A stretch of DNA of 64,000 nucleotides from Rhodocyclaceae bacterium (lineage in GTDB: Bacteria; Pseudomonadota; Gammaproteobacteria; Burkholderiales; Rhodocyclaceae). The DNA lies in NCBI GenBank assembly GCA_028713915.1, contig JAQTNK010000011.1, forward strand, positions 1 to 64,000, written 5' to 3'. Of the stretch, positions 26,066 through 35,500 are shown one piece after another. The notes beneath the pieces are model-generated. The model was not told the DNA's origin, ran no database searches, and was given only the letters and a program-made list of their open reading frames with translations. A program made the translations under genes and the position numbers. Position 1 is the stretch's first letter, and every line of letters starts with the position of its first letter.

Positions 26066-26776
26066 ATGAACAGGAGCGACATCGTGAAGGCATGGCTCGG
26101 GGCGTTATTGCTGCTGTCATCGCTGGCGGGCGGCCTGCGGGCGCAGGAAGCAGGTCACGACGGCGGCGCCGCCCCGGTGTGGAACGAGATCAAGGGCGAA
26201 AAGCTCCTGGCGCTGAAGCTCAGGGGCGACGCCGCGCGCGGCGCCGAGGCCTTCGTCGGCTGCCAGGGTTGCCACAAGCGCGGCGCGACGGGCAGTCCCA
26301 GCGGCGCCTATCCGCGGCTGGCGGGACAGCATGCGACGGTGCTGATCGAGCAAATGACCGACATCCGCTCCGGCAGGCGCCAGAACGCGAAGATGCTGCC
26401 GTTCGCCGACGAGCACGTCCTGACGCCGCAGGAAATCGCCGACATCGCGATCTACCTGCAAGGCCTGCCGATACCGCCGAACCTCGGCAAGGGACCGGGC
26501 GACAAGCTGGAGCGCGGCAAGGAACTGTTCGTCCGCGATTGCAGCACCTGCCACGGCGAGCGCGGCGAGGGCCAGGCCGAGAAGTTCTACCCCCTGGTAG
26601 CCGGGCAGCACTTCAAGTACCTGCTGCGCGAGACCGAGTTCATCCGCGACGGCCGGCGCGGCAACGCCAACCCCGACATGGTCCGCGTCATCAAGCCCTA
26701 CACGGACGACGACCTCGAAGCCGTGGCCGACTACATCGCCCGGCTCGAGGCGCCCGCCGCCGCGCCGTCGCAGTAA
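26066..26776 (+). CDS. Second dihaem cytochrome c
   Basis: A 236-aa periplasmic dihaem cytochrome with a signal peptide ending LRAQ (about 27) and haem sites CQGCH and CSTCH. As in its neighbour each half has the Y-RLAGQH / YPLVAGQHFKYL element. Candidate Met ligands follow each domain (NAKMLPFADEHVLTP, NPDMVRVIKPYTDDD). An ATG with GGGGATCGAT upstream supports the start. The gene pair looks like a two-protein electron carrier set; the redox partners are not in the window unless they feed the porin-cytochrome complex. Confidence 0.87.
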   Translation: MNRSDIVKAWLGALLLLSSLAGGLRAQEAGHDGGAAPVWNEIKGEKLLALKLRGDAARGAEAFVGCQGCHKRGATGSPSGAYPRLAGQHATVLIEQMTDIRSGRRQNAKMLPFADEHVLTPQEIADIAIYLQGLPIPPNLGKGPGDKLERGKELFVRDCSTCHGERGEGQAEKFYPLVAGQHFKYLLRETEFIRDGRRGNANPDMVRVIKPYTDDDLEAVADYIARLEAPAAAPSQ

Positions 26777-26807
26777 GGGTCGCGCGGCACGGCCGGCGCC
26801 GCCCGCC

Positions 26808-27557
26808 CTACAGCTCCAGCAGCCCGTCCCGGCAAGTGCGCGCCTGCTCCAGGCGCACCAGCGTCGGCAGCAGGTTGAGGCCGGTGTCCTTCTTCAGCGC
26901 CAGCGCCGCCGTCTTCAGTTCGGCCAGCGTCAGCTTGACGGCTTCGCCGGCCGCGGCGAAGGCGATGGCGTTGCCGCTGTCGCAGGAGGGAAAGGCCAGC
27001 GCGCGGCCGTCGAAGGCGGCGTCGATGCGCTCGACGCTCTGCCGGTAATCCTTGCGCCGCGACAGCAGGTTGGCCGAGAGCAGGCCGGCGTCGCCAAGCC
27101 GCGCCTTGCAGTTGAGATAGAACGCCGGCGTATCGAGCTGGCCGGGACGGGCATCGGCGTCGAAGCCGTCGACCAGGATCAGGTCGAAGCGCGGCTTGGC
27201 GCGCGCCACGTAATCCGCGCCGTCGCCGATCTCGATGCGGATGCGCGCCGGGTCGTCGGGCAGCTTGAAGAACTGGCGCGCGGCGGCGACCACCGCGGCA
27301 TCGATCTCGACGACGACGAGCTGCGCCTGCGGCCGGTGGCGGTAAAGGAACTTCGTCAGCGAGCCGGCGCCCAGGCCGATCAGCAGCACGCGCCGCGGCC
27401 AGTCGGCGTCGGGGCGCAGCAGCAGGGCGGCCATCATTTCGCGCGTGTAGTCGAGTTCCAGCGCAAAGGGGCGCGCGATGCGCATCGCCCCCTGCACCCA
27501 GTCGGAACCGAAATGCAGGCTGCGCACGCCGGCTTCTTCGCTGATTTCGATGGTCAT
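26808..27557 (-). CDS. Spermidine-synthase-like SAM-binding protein
   Basis: A 249-aa protein with the Rossmann methyltransferase/aminopropyltransferase fold: RVLLIGLGAGSLTKFLYR, VVEIDAAVVAAARQFFKLP and DLILVDGFDADARPGQL, as in spermidine synthase relatives. It lacks the full-length N-terminal domain of true SpeE, so a polyamine role is uncertain. ATG at 27557; a longer frame upstream overlaps the lipoprotein gene and is rejected. It follows that gene by 35 bp. Confidence 0.75.
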   Translation of the reverse strand: MTIEISEEAGVRSLHFGSDWVQGAMRIARPFALELDYTREMMAALLLRPDADWPRRVLLIGLGAGSLTKFLYRHRPQAQLVVVEIDAAVVAAARQFFKLPDDPARIRIEIGDGADYVARAKPRFDLILVDGFDADARPGQLDTPAFYLNCKARLGDAGLLSANLLSRRKDYRQSVERIDAAFDGRALAFPSCDSGNAIAFAAAGEAVKLTLAELKTAALALKKDTGLNLLPTLVRLEQARTCRDGLLEL

Positions 27558-27592
27558 GACGGCGATTCTAGGCGCGCCGCAGCGCGCCGCGT

Positions 27593-28132
27593 TCAGTCGA
27601 GATAAGTGCGCGCCTCTTCGAAGCGCGCGGCGAACCAGCCCGACGTGAGGCTCTCGGCGCGCACCTTGCCCGCGCTGCTGGGCGCATGCACGAAGCGGCC
27701 GTCGCCGATGTAGATGCCGACGTGCGAGTACGGCTTGTGGCGCGTGTTGAAGAAGACCAGGTCGCCGGGCTTGAGCTGGGCGACGTCGACGGGCCGGCCT
27801 TTCCTGGCGATATCCGCCGCCGAGCCGGGCAGCTTGAGGTTGGCCGCCTTGTCGAACACGTAGCTCACCATGCCGCTGCAATCGAGCCCGGCGTCGGGGT
27901 TCTTGCCGCCGAAGCGGTAGCCGGTTTCGACCAGGCCCAGCGCGAACACCACGACATCCTGGGCCGTGGCGGAAATCGCCGGCGCCTCGGCTTCGGCCGC
28001 GGCGCCGCGTTGCCCGGCCAGTGGCGCCGGCGCCTGCGTCCATGACGGCAGCATGGCGCAGCCGGCGAGCGCCAGGGCCGAGCCGATGGCGAGGCCGGAG
28101 CGGGTGCGGATGCTGGATGCTTTGCGGCGCAT
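27593..28132 (-). CDS. NlpC/P60 family lipoprotein (peptidoglycan endopeptidase)
   Basis: A 179-aa lipoprotein: lipobox LALAGC near residue 25, then an NlpC/P60 domain with catalytic Cys in [11 protein letters not shown], catalytic His in [11 protein letters not shown] and the third residue, His, in [11 protein letters not shown]. It probably cleaves peptide stems of peptidoglycan, like Spr/MepS. The [10 protein letters not shown] motif is conserved. It diverges from the dehydrogenase gene at 28192, leaving a 59-bp shared promoter region. Confidence 0.92.
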   Translation of the reverse strand: MRRKASSIRTRSGLAIGSALALAGCAMLPSWTQAPAPLAGQRGAAAEAEAPAISATAQDVVVFALGLVETGYRFGGKNPDAGLDCSGMVSYVFDKAANLKLPGSAADIARKGRPVDVAQLKPGDLVFFNTRHKPYSHVGIYIGDGRFVHAPSSAGKVRAESLTSGWFAARFEEARTYLD

Positions 28133-28191
28133 GGAACAATTCTGTTCCGGTAGACTCGAACGCCATACGCCGAAAAACGGGAGAAAAAGCC

Positions 28192-29649
28192 ATGCAATTG
28201 AAGGATGCCCAGCTGTTGCGCAGCCGCGCCTACATCGCCGGCGACTGGACCGCCGCCGCCGACGGCGCCGCCTTTCCGGTGCGCGACCCGGCCAGCGGCG
28301 AAACCATCGGCAGCGTGCCCGACATGGGCGCCGCCGACGCCCGCCGCGCCATCGTCGCCGCCGACCAGGCCTGGCCCGCGTGGCGCAGCCTGACGGCGAA
28401 GCAGCGCGCCGCCGTCATGCGCCGGTGGTTCGATCTCATCGTCGCCAACGCCGATGACCTCGGCGCGCTGATGACCGCCGAGCAGGGCAAGCCGCTCGCC
28501 GAAGCCAGGGGCGAAGCCCTCTATGCCGCGAGCTTCGTCGAGTGGTTCGCCGAGGAAGGCAAGCGCGCCTACGGCGACACCATTCCCAGCCCCATGGCCG
28601 CGACGCGCATCGTTGTCCTCAAGCAGCCGGTCGGCGTCTGCGCCGCCATCACGCCGTGGAATTTCCCGGCGGCGATGATCACGCGCAAGGTCGCGCCGGC
28701 GCTCGCCGCCGGCTGCACCGTCGTCGTCAAGCCGGCCGAGCAGACGCCGCTGACGGCGCTGGCGCTGGCCGAACTCGCCCACCGCGCCGGCTTCCCGCCC
28801 GGCGTCTTCAACGTCGTCACCGGTGCGGCCGCCTCCGCCGCGAAGATCGGCGCCGAGCTCACTTCCAATCCCATCGTGCGCAAGCTGTCCTTCACCGGCT
28901 CGACCGAAGTCGGGCGCCTGCTGATGTCGCAGTGCGCGGCGACGGTGAAGAAAGTGTCGCTGGAACTCGGCGGCAATGCGCCCTTCATCGTCTTCGACGA
29001 CGCCGACATCGATGCCGCCGTCGCCGGCGCCATGGCGAGCAAGTATCGCAACAGCGGCCAGACCTGCGTCTGCGCCAACCGCCTGCTGGTGCAGGACGGC
29101 GTCTATGAAGCCTTCGCCGCCAAGCTCGCGGCGCAGGTCAAGACACTCCAGGTCGGCGCCGGCGCCGAGGAAGGCACCACCCAGGGACCGCTGATCGACG
29201 AGCAGGCGCTGCTGAAAGTCGAAGCCCACATCGCCGACGCGCTCGCCAAGGGCGCGCGCATCCTCACCGGCGGCAAGCGCCACAGCCGCGGCGGCACCTT
29301 CTTCGAGCCGACCGTGCTCGCCGACGTCACCGCGGCGATGCGCTGCGCGCGCGAGGAAACCTTCGGCCCGGTGGCGCCGCTGTTCCGCTTCAAGACCGAG
29401 GCCGACGCCATCGCGCTCGCCAACGCCACCGAATACGGCCTCGCCGGCTACTTCTACAGCCGCGACGTCGGCCGCGCCTGGCGCGTCGCCGAAGCGCTCG
29501 AATACGGCATGGTCGGCGTCAATACCGGCGTCATATCGAACGAGGTCGCGCCCTTCGGCGGCGTCAAGCAGTCCGGCATCGGCCGCGAAGGCTCGAAATA
29601 CGGCATCGAGGAATACCTCGAGATCAAGTACGTCTGCATGGCGGTCTAG
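28192..29649 (+). CDS. gabD: NAD(P)-dependent succinate-semialdehyde dehydrogenase-like aldehyde dehydrogenase
   Basis: A 485-aa aldehyde dehydrogenase of the GabD class: [21 protein letters not shown], oxyanion site, catalytic Glu in LELGGNAPF and catalytic Cys in GQTCVCANR, then [11 protein letters not shown] and [23 protein letters not shown]. Length and motifs match GabD, which oxidises succinate semialdehyde to succinate. The start has GGGAGAAAAAG upstream. No other GABA gene is near, so another short semialdehyde is possible. Its stop shares a CTAG with the converging lysE-type gene. Confidence 0.88.
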   Translation: MQLKDAQLLRSRAYIAGDWTAAADGAAFPVRDPASGETIGSVPDMGAADARRAIVAADQAWPAWRSLTAKQRAAVMRRWFDLIVANADDLGALMTAEQGKPLAEARGEALYAASFVEWFAEEGKRAYGDTIPSPMAATRIVVLKQPVGVCAAITPWNFPAAMITRKVAPALAAGCTVVVKPAEQTPLTALALAELAHRAGFPPGVFNVVTGAAASAAKIGAELTSNPIVRKLSFTGSTEVGRLLMSQCAATVKKVSLELGGNAPFIVFDDADIDAAVAGAMASKYRNSGQTCVCANRLLVQDGVYEAFAAKLAAQVKTLQVGAGAEEGTTQGPLIDEQALLKVEAHIADALAKGARILTGGKRHSRGGTFFEPTVLADVTAAMRCAREETFGPVAPLFRFKTEADAIALANATEYGLAGYFYSRDVGRAWRVAEALEYGMVGVNTGVISNEVAPFGGVKQSGIGREGSKYGIEEYLEIKYVCMAV

Positions 29650-30284
29650 CGGCTGGCGATCAGCCGCAGGCCGAGCAGGACGAAGATCCCGCCGGCCGCG
29701 CGATCCAGCCACGCGCCCATGCCCGGCCGCCGCGCCAGCCAGCGGCCGACGCTGCCGGAGAACCAGCCGATGGCGCCGAAGAGCAGCGCGCCCTGCAGCG
29801 TGAAGACGAGGCCGAGCTGCGCGATCTGCCAGGCGACGTGGCCGCGCGCGGTGTCGACGAATTGCGGCAGGAAGGCGAGGAAGAACAGCACGACCTTCGG
29901 ATTGATGGCGTTGGCGATCAGGCCCTTGACGAAGAACCGGCCGACGCTCTCGCACGGCGCGGCGCCGGCCGGCGCCAGCGTCATGCCGCGCGCATTGCGC
30001 AGCGCCTGCGCGCCGAGCCAGATCAGATACAGGCCGCCGGCGATCTTGAGCGCGGTGAAGGCCCACAGCGAGGCGGCGATCAGCGCGCTCACGCCCAGCG
30101 CGGCGAGCGCGGTGTGGTTGAGGCAGCCGCTGGCGCAGCCCAGGCCGAAGGCCATGCCCTGGCGGCGGCCGCGCGCCATGCCGATGGACAGCAACATGAG
30201 GTTGTCGGGACCGGGCGCGAGCGTGACGAAGGCGGCGGCGGCAAGGAAGGCGGCGAATTGCGGCAGGGTGAGCAGGGCGTCCAT
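29646..30284 (-). CDS. LysE/RhtB-family amino-acid exporter
   Basis: A 212-aa inner-membrane protein with about six hydrophobic segments and the LysE-family start [25 protein letters not shown], then [12 protein letters not shown] and [25 protein letters not shown]. Members export amino acids or related compounds. ATG at 30284 gives the family length. It follows the pabBC fusion by 14 bp and may be in its operon. Confidence 0.9.
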   Translation of the reverse strand: MDALLTLPQFAAFLAAAAFVTLAPGPDNLMLLSIGMARGRRQGMAFGLGCASGCLNHTALAALGVSALIAASLWAFTALKIAGGLYLIWLGAQALRNARGMTLAPAGAAPCESVGRFFVKGLIANAINPKVVLFFLAFLPQFVDTARGHVAWQIAQLGLVFTLQGALLFGAIGWFSGSVGRWLARRPGMGAWLDRAAGGIFVLLGLRLIASR

Positions 30285-30298
30285 GGCGGCATTGTGCC

Positions 30299-32038
30299 TT
30301 ACGGCGACAGCCGCAGCGCGCCGCGCACGCTGTTGATGAACCAGATTGCCGTCGCCTGCGGCAGGTCGTCCGCGCGCAGCACCTGCTCGCAAATCTCGCC
30401 GCGCGCCAGCATTTCCGCGCGCTGCACGCCGGCGAGCAGGCCGCACGCCAGCGGCGGCGTGACGCGGCGGCCGGCCAGTTCGAGCACGACGTTGCCGCGC
30501 GTGAATTCGGTGAGCTCGCCGCGCGCGTTCCACAGCAGCGTGTCGAAGCACCCCGGCGGCGGCGCGTGGCGCTCGTAGGCGGCGCGCTGCGTGGTCTTGT
30601 GGGCGAGGAACTCGTCGCCGCTGTCGACCGGCGCGGCGGCCAGGGCGAAGCGCAACTGCGGCGGCGGCGCCTCGAGCGCGAAGCTTTCCGTGCGCACGCG
30701 GCCGTGCCGGTCGAGCAGCAGGCGCACGCGCCAGGCGTCGGCGCGCTGCCGGGCGGCCAAGGCGTCGAGCGCGGCGTCCACCTGCGCCGGGTCGCAACGG
30801 AAACCGAAATGGGCGGCGCTGGCGCAGAGCCGTTCCAGGTGGCGCGCCCGCAGGCTGTAGCGGCCCGCTTCGAGCCGCAAGGTTTCGAGCAGTTCGAAGG
30901 CGGCGGTGGCGCGCAGCAGGAAGCGGCGCTTGACCAGCCACTCGGCGTATTCGGCCGGCGCCGTCGAATCGAAGACGATGCCGCTGCCGACGCCGCATTC
31001 GGCGCGGCCGCGCCGCCGGTCGATGGCGACGGTGCGGATGGCGACGCTGAACGTGGCGTGGCCGCCGGGACGCAGCACGCCGATGGCGCCGCAGTAGGCG
31101 CCGCGCGGCGCGTCCTCGAGCGCGGCGATGGCCGCCATCGCCGCGACCTTGGGCGCGCCGGTGACGGAGCCGCAGGGAAACAGGGCGCCAAAGACGTCGG
31201 CCAGTTGGGTCCCCGGCCGCGTCCGGCCTTGCACCGTGGAAGTCATCTGCCAGGCGCTCGGCAGCGCCTCGATGGCGAACAGCTGCGGCACGCCGACCGA
31301 ACCGGTGACGGCGACGCGCGCGACGTCGTTGCGCAGCAGGTCGACGATCATCAGGTTCTCGGCCTGCTCTTTTGCCGATGCGCGCAAGGCCTGCGCCGCC
31401 GCGGCATCCGCCGTCGCGTCGGCGTGGCGCGGCGCCGTGCCCTTCATCGGCCGCGTCGTCAGGCCGCCGTCCGGCCGCCAGTCGAAGAAGAGTTCGGGCG
31501 AGACCGAGACCAATTCCCAGGCGCCGCCGTCGAGGCGGGCGCCATAGCCGCCGGGCTGCGCCGCACGCAGGGCGGCGAACAGCGCGCCGCCGTCGCCGTC
31601 GCAGGCGGCGCGCAGGCGCGTGGTGAAGTTCACCTGGTAATAGTCGCCGGCGGCGATGCCGCGACGAATGGCGGCGATGCCGGCGTCGATGCGCGATCGT
31701 GACTTTGTCATATTCCAGGAGCCGGCGGCGAATGCGGCGGCGGCATCCGCATCCGCATCCACATCCGTGTCGGCGTCGGCGGCTTCATAGACGGCGAAGA
31801 GCGCCAGCGGCAGCGCGCCTTCGGGTGGCCGCACCTTGAAGGCGGCATCGAAGGCCGGCGCCGCTTCGTAGGCGACGAAGCCGACCACCCAGCGGCCGGC
31901 CCGCGCCCGCTCTTCCGCTGCGGCGATGACGGCGGCGACCTCGTCTATGCGCTGCGCGGCGAGGAGTTCGAGCGGGCGCGAAAAGGCGAGCGCGAGCCGC
32001 GTTCCGTCTTCCTGCGGAAAATCGAGCTGCGCTTTCAC
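30299..32038 (-). CDS. pabBC: Fused aminodeoxychorismate synthase component I / aminodeoxychorismate lyase
   Basis: A 579-aa fusion. Residues to about 350 are PabB (chorismate-binding): the lysine motif RPMKGTAPRH, AENLMIVDLLRND, and GSVTGAPKV with a final ECGVGSGIV. The rest (about 370-579) is PabC, a PLP fold-type IV lyase: the PLP lysine is in LAHKTTQRAAY, and TEFTRGNVVLEL follows. It makes 4-aminobenzoate for folate in one chain. A short Asp/Ala repeat (ADADTDVDADADAA) near residue 90 is odd but in frame. The start is GTG at 32038. It follows cobQ by 29 bp. Confidence 0.92.
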   Translation of the reverse strand: MKAQLDFPQEDGTRLALAFSRPLELLAAQRIDEVAAVIAAAEERARAGRWVVGFVAYEAAPAFDAAFKVRPPEGALPLALFAVYEAADADTDVDADADAAAAFAAGSWNMTKSRSRIDAGIAAIRRGIAAGDYYQVNFTTRLRAACDGDGGALFAALRAAQPGGYGARLDGGAWELVSVSPELFFDWRPDGGLTTRPMKGTAPRHADATADAAAAQALRASAKEQAENLMIVDLLRNDVARVAVTGSVGVPQLFAIEALPSAWQMTSTVQGRTRPGTQLADVFGALFPCGSVTGAPKVAAMAAIAALEDAPRGAYCGAIGVLRPGGHATFSVAIRTVAIDRRRGRAECGVGSGIVFDSTAPAEYAEWLVKRRFLLRATAAFELLETLRLEAGRYSLRARHLERLCASAAHFGFRCDPAQVDAALDALAARQRADAWRVRLLLDRHGRVRTESFALEAPPPQLRFALAAAPVDSGDEFLAHKTTQRAAYERHAPPPGCFDTLLWNARGELTEFTRGNVVLELAGRRVTPPLACGLLAGVQRAEMLARGEICEQVLRADDLPQATAIWFINSVRGALRLSP

Positions 32039-32067
32039 GTCGCGAAATCGCGCGGCAACGCGCCGCC

Positions 32068-33537
32068 TTACGGGCAGTTCGGCAACAGCGGCCGCAGCCG
32101 CCGCCAGTCGAGCGCGGCCTCGACGGCATCCGCCAGCCGCTCGACGTCGGCTTCGCGCCGCGCGCCGAGATCGACGGCGGCGATGCCCGCGGCCCCCGCC
32201 CAGGCGAGCAGCGCGGCGAGCGCCGCCGGCTGCTCGAAAAGGCCGTGGCAGTAGGTGCCGAGGACTTGATCGTCGGCGGAGATCGCGCCGTCGGCGCGGC
32301 CGTCGGCGAGCCTGACGGCGGGCTTGGCGAGCGCCGGGCCGCGCGTGACACCCATGTGGATTTCATACCCCGTCATCGGCGCGTCGTCGAACGCCAGGCG
32401 GCCGCTGACGCTGCGCAATTGCTTCTCGGCCGCCAACGTCGTTTCGCAGTCGAGGAAGCCCAGGCCGGCGACGCTGCCGGCCTGGCCTTCGACGCCGGCC
32501 GGATCGTGCAGCGTGCGGCCGAGCATCTGGTAGCCGCCGCACAGGCCGATGAGCTTGCCGCCGTAGCGCAGGTGGCGCCGCATGTAGGCTTCCCAGCCGC
32601 CGCCGTTCTGCCGGCGCAGCCAGGCGAGATCGGCGGCGACGCTCTTCGAGCCGGGCAGCACGACGAGGTCGGCGGGCGGCGGCGCCTGGTTCGGGCCGAT
32701 CCAGCGGAAGTCGATCTGCGGATGCAGGCGCAACGGATCGAGGTCGCTGTGATTGGAAATGCGCGGGAACACCGGCGCGATGACGGTGAGCCGCGCTTCG
32801 CCGTCGCGCTCGGCGTGATGTTCGAGCGCATCCTCGGCGTCGAGGAACAGGCCGTGCAGATACGGCACGACGCCGAGCACCGGCTTGCCGGTGTGCTGCT
32901 CCAGCCAGGTCAGCCCCGGTTCGAGCAGGCCGAGGTCGCCGCGGAAGCGGTTGATGACGAGGCCTTGCACGCGCCTCCGCTCGGTCGGCGCGAGCAGGTC
33001 GAGCGTGCCGGACAGATGCGCCAGCACGCCGCCGCGGTCGATGTCGCCGACGATGATCACCGGGATGTCGACGGCTTCGGCGAAGCCCATGTTGGCGATG
33101 TCGCGATCGCGCAGATTGACTTCCGCCGGGCTGCCGGCGCCTTCGACGATCACGCAGTCGAACTCCGCCGTGAGCCGCGCCCAGGATGCGAGCACCGCCG
33201 CCATCGCCGTGGCCTTGTAGTCGTGATAGGCGCGGGCGTCGAAGTCGGCGATCGCCTTGCCATGGATGATGACTTGCGCGCGCTTGTCGGTGTTGGGCTT
33301 CAGCAGCACGGGATTGAAGTCGATGCGCGGCGGCAGTCCCGCGGCCTGCGCCTGCAGGGCCTGGGCGCGGCCGATCTCGCCGCCGTCGACGGTGACCGCC
33401 GAATTGAGCGCCATGTTCTGCGGCTTGAACGGCGCCACGCGCACGCCGCGGCGCTGCAGGATGCGGCACAGCGCGGCGACCAGCACGCTCTTGCCGGCAT
33501 CCGAGGTGCAGCCTTGCACCATCAGGGCCATCGCCAT
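32068..33537 (-). CDS. cobQ: Cobyric acid synthase
   Basis: A 489-aa amidotransferase that adds four amides to adenosylcobyrinate a,c-diamide. The N-terminal dethiobiotin-synthase-like domain has [20 protein letters not shown] and [20 protein letters not shown]; the C-terminal glutaminase has the nucleophile in [10 protein letters not shown] and the His in GTYCHGLFE. Length is typical. The ATG at 33537 lies within the stop of the upstream Cache gene (TGATG), so the two are co-translated. The rest of the late cobalamin pathway except cobB is not in the window. Confidence 0.95.
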   Translation of the reverse strand: MAMALMVQGCTSDAGKSVLVAALCRILQRRGVRVAPFKPQNMALNSAVTVDGGEIGRAQALQAQAAGLPPRIDFNPVLLKPNTDKRAQVIIHGKAIADFDARAYHDYKATAMAAVLASWARLTAEFDCVIVEGAGSPAEVNLRDRDIANMGFAEAVDIPVIIVGDIDRGGVLAHLSGTLDLLAPTERRRVQGLVINRFRGDLGLLEPGLTWLEQHTGKPVLGVVPYLHGLFLDAEDALEHHAERDGEARLTVIAPVFPRISNHSDLDPLRLHPQIDFRWIGPNQAPPPADLVVLPGSKSVAADLAWLRRQNGGGWEAYMRRHLRYGGKLIGLCGGYQMLGRTLHDPAGVEGQAGSVAGLGFLDCETTLAAEKQLRSVSGRLAFDDAPMTGYEIHMGVTRGPALAKPAVRLADGRADGAISADDQVLGTYCHGLFEQPAALAALLAWAGAAGIAAVDLGARREADVERLADAVEAALDWRRLRPLLPNCP

Positions 33538-34493
33538 CAGACGCTTCCCAGCCAGAACGCCACGTCCATCTTGAGGAACTCGTCCCACGGCAGGTAGTGC
33601 GAACCGTCGCAGGAGAAGGTCAGGGCGACGATGCCGTTGAAGATGTTGAGCGTGCCGGTGCGCAGGTAGAAGGTCTCGTCGACGAAGCGCAGGTTGCGCA
33701 TGCCGTCGAGTATGGCGCGAAGGCGCTGCTTGGGCACCAGCGCGTCGCCCGGATAAGGCTGCTGGCGAAAGGCGAGGCAGATGTCGGGATCGGTCAGCGC
33801 CTTGATGTCGAGCAGGCGGTAGCGGTAGGGATCGTCGACGGTCCAGTAGACCGCGCGGCTGCTCGAGAAGTGCAGCATGATGTGGTGCATGCCGTGGTCG
33901 GCCATCAGCTCCTCGACGACGCCGAGCACGGTGTCGATGTGGCGGTCCATCTCGCTTTCGTTGCGCGTCTGGTGGAACACCGTGCTGCGGATCGACGGGT
34001 CGCCGCGCAGCTGCTTCCAGTGGCGCTGCTCGGCGAAGCTCGCCCGCGTCAGCGGCAGGTCCTGCAGGTAGAAGTCGGCGCCGACGAAGCCGAGCGCGCG
34101 GCCGTCGTCGCCGCGCACGATCTGGATCGCCGTCAGGCCGGGCCGCCGCAGGCGCTGCGTGATGTACGAGCGCGACAGCAGGAAGCCGCTGGCCGGCTGC
34201 GACTCGCGCATGTAGGGGCGGTGCGAACGGTCGCGGCCGAAGTCGGCGGCGACGATGCCTTCGTGGCCGACGTTGTCGGAGATCTGCACGCCGGCGGTGT
34301 CGAGCGCATAGGCGTAGCGGCAATGCGGCAGCGCCGGGAAAACCTGCAGCAGCGCGGCGTCGAGGCGCTCGCGGCTGCCCCAGGCGCCGCGGCAAGCGGC
34401 CGCCGCCTGCTGCAGCGGCTCGACGATGAGCTGCTTGAGTTCGGCGCGCTGGCGCGCGATGCTTTCCTGAAGTGAAGGTCTGGCTTCTGGCAT
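33537..34493 (-). CDS. Cache (PDC) sensor-domain protein, soluble
   Basis: A 318-aa protein with no signal peptide or membrane segment. The centre resembles a PDC/Cache sensory fold: [24 protein letters not shown], a [25 protein letters not shown] segment and [13 protein letters not shown]. The C-terminal half (about 190-318) contains [23 protein letters not shown] and ends in [11 protein letters not shown]. No output domain is recognised, so how it signals is unknown. It overlaps cobQ by the TGATG junction and is divergent from a btuF-type gene, with only 29 bp between start codons. Confidence 0.75.
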   Translation of the reverse strand: MPEARPSLQESIARQRAELKQLIVEPLQQAAAACRGAWGSRERLDAALLQVFPALPHCRYAYALDTAGVQISDNVGHEGIVAADFGRDRSHRPYMRESQPASGFLLSRSYITQRLRRPGLTAIQIVRGDDGRALGFVGADFYLQDLPLTRASFAEQRHWKQLRGDPSIRSTVFHQTRNESEMDRHIDTVLGVVEELMADHGMHHIMLHFSSSRAVYWTVDDPYRYRLLDIKALTDPDICLAFRQQPYPGDALVPKQRLRAILDGMRNLRFVDETFYLRTGTLNIFNGIVALTFSCDGSHYLPWDEFLKMDVAFWLGSV

Positions 34494-34522
34494 GATGCGC
34501 GACTTTAACGGAAATCACGACG

Positions 34523-35404
34523 ATGGCGAACGGAAAGAACTGGCTGGCGGCATTGGCGCTGCTGTGTGCGCTCGGCGCGCGCGCCGACGTGCAGGTCCGC
34601 GACGATAGCGGCGTCGACGTGCATTTGCGCGCGCCGGCGCGCCGCATCGTCAGCCTGGCGCCGCACATCACCGAATTGCTGTTCGCCGCCGGCGCCGGCG
34701 CGCGCATCATCGGCACCGTCGATTACAGCGACTATCCGGACGCGGCGAAGCGCATCGCGCGCGTCGGCGGCTATGCGCAGATCGATCTCGAAACGGTCGC
34801 CGCGCTCAAGCCCGATCTCGTCATCGCCTGGGCGAGCGGCAATCCGCCGGCGGCCATCGCCAAGCTGCGCGCGCTGGGCGTGCCGGTGTTCGTGAACGAG
34901 CCCGACCGCATCCTCGACGTCGCGCGCAGCATCGAGCAGTTCGGGCAACTGGCCGGCACGACAGCGGTCGCCGTCGACGCCGCCGCGGCCTTCCGCGCGC
35001 GCTACGCGAGCCTGGCCGAGCGCTACGCCAAGCGGCCCAAGCTGCGCGTCTTCTACCAGATCTGGAAAGAGCCGCTGATGACCATCAACGGCAAGCAGAT
35101 CATCAGCGACGCCATCCGCCTGTGCGGCGGCGACAACGTTTTTGCCGACCTGCCGGCGCTGGCGCCGACGGTGAGCGTCGAGGCGGTGCTCGCCGCCAAT
35201 CCCGATGTCATCGTCGCCAGCGGCATGGGCGAGTCGCGCCCGGAATGGCTGGACGACTGGCGGCGCTGGCCGGCGCTGGCCGCCGTGGCGAAAGGCAATC
35301 TCTATTTCGTGCCGCCGGAGCTGATCCAGCGCCATACGCCGCGCGTCCTCGACGGCGCCGAACGGCTGTGCGCGGACCTGGAGACGGCGCGCGCCAAGCG
35401 CTAG
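34523..35404 (+). CDS. btuF: BtuF-like periplasmic cobalamin-binding protein
   Basis: A 293-aa substrate-binding protein of the BtuF/FhuD fold: signal peptide ending ARAD (about 22), [59 protein letters not shown], and C-terminal [31 protein letters not shown]. These motifs match BtuF, which delivers B12 to BtuCD. It stands alone on the plus strand, opposite the cobQ cluster. A second, divergent family member is inside the btu operon (38171-39019). It could carry cobinamide or haem instead. Confidence 0.88.
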   Translation: MANGKNWLAALALLCALGARADVQVRDDSGVDVHLRAPARRIVSLAPHITELLFAAGAGARIIGTVDYSDYPDAAKRIARVGGYAQIDLETVAALKPDLVIAWASGNPPAAIAKLRALGVPVFVNEPDRILDVARSIEQFGQLAGTTAVAVDAAAAFRARYASLAERYAKRPKLRVFYQIWKEPLMTINGKQIISDAIRLCGGDNVFADLPALAPTVSVEAVLAANPDVIVASGMGESRPEWLDDWRRWPALAAVAKGNLYFVPPELIQRHTPRVLDGAERLCADLETARAKR

Positions 35405-35500
35405 CGGCGACCGGGCTCGCCGCGGCGTTCGGCCCGGCGCTGCGGGCCGCGCGCCGCGTGGCGCTGGCGCAGCGGCGCCGGCTGAAATAAACTCGGGACC

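Noticed and set aside
27865..31191. A 1108-aa minus-strand frame across gabD and pabBC
   Set aside because: Runs antisense to gabD and out of frame with pabBC; not a protein-like composition.
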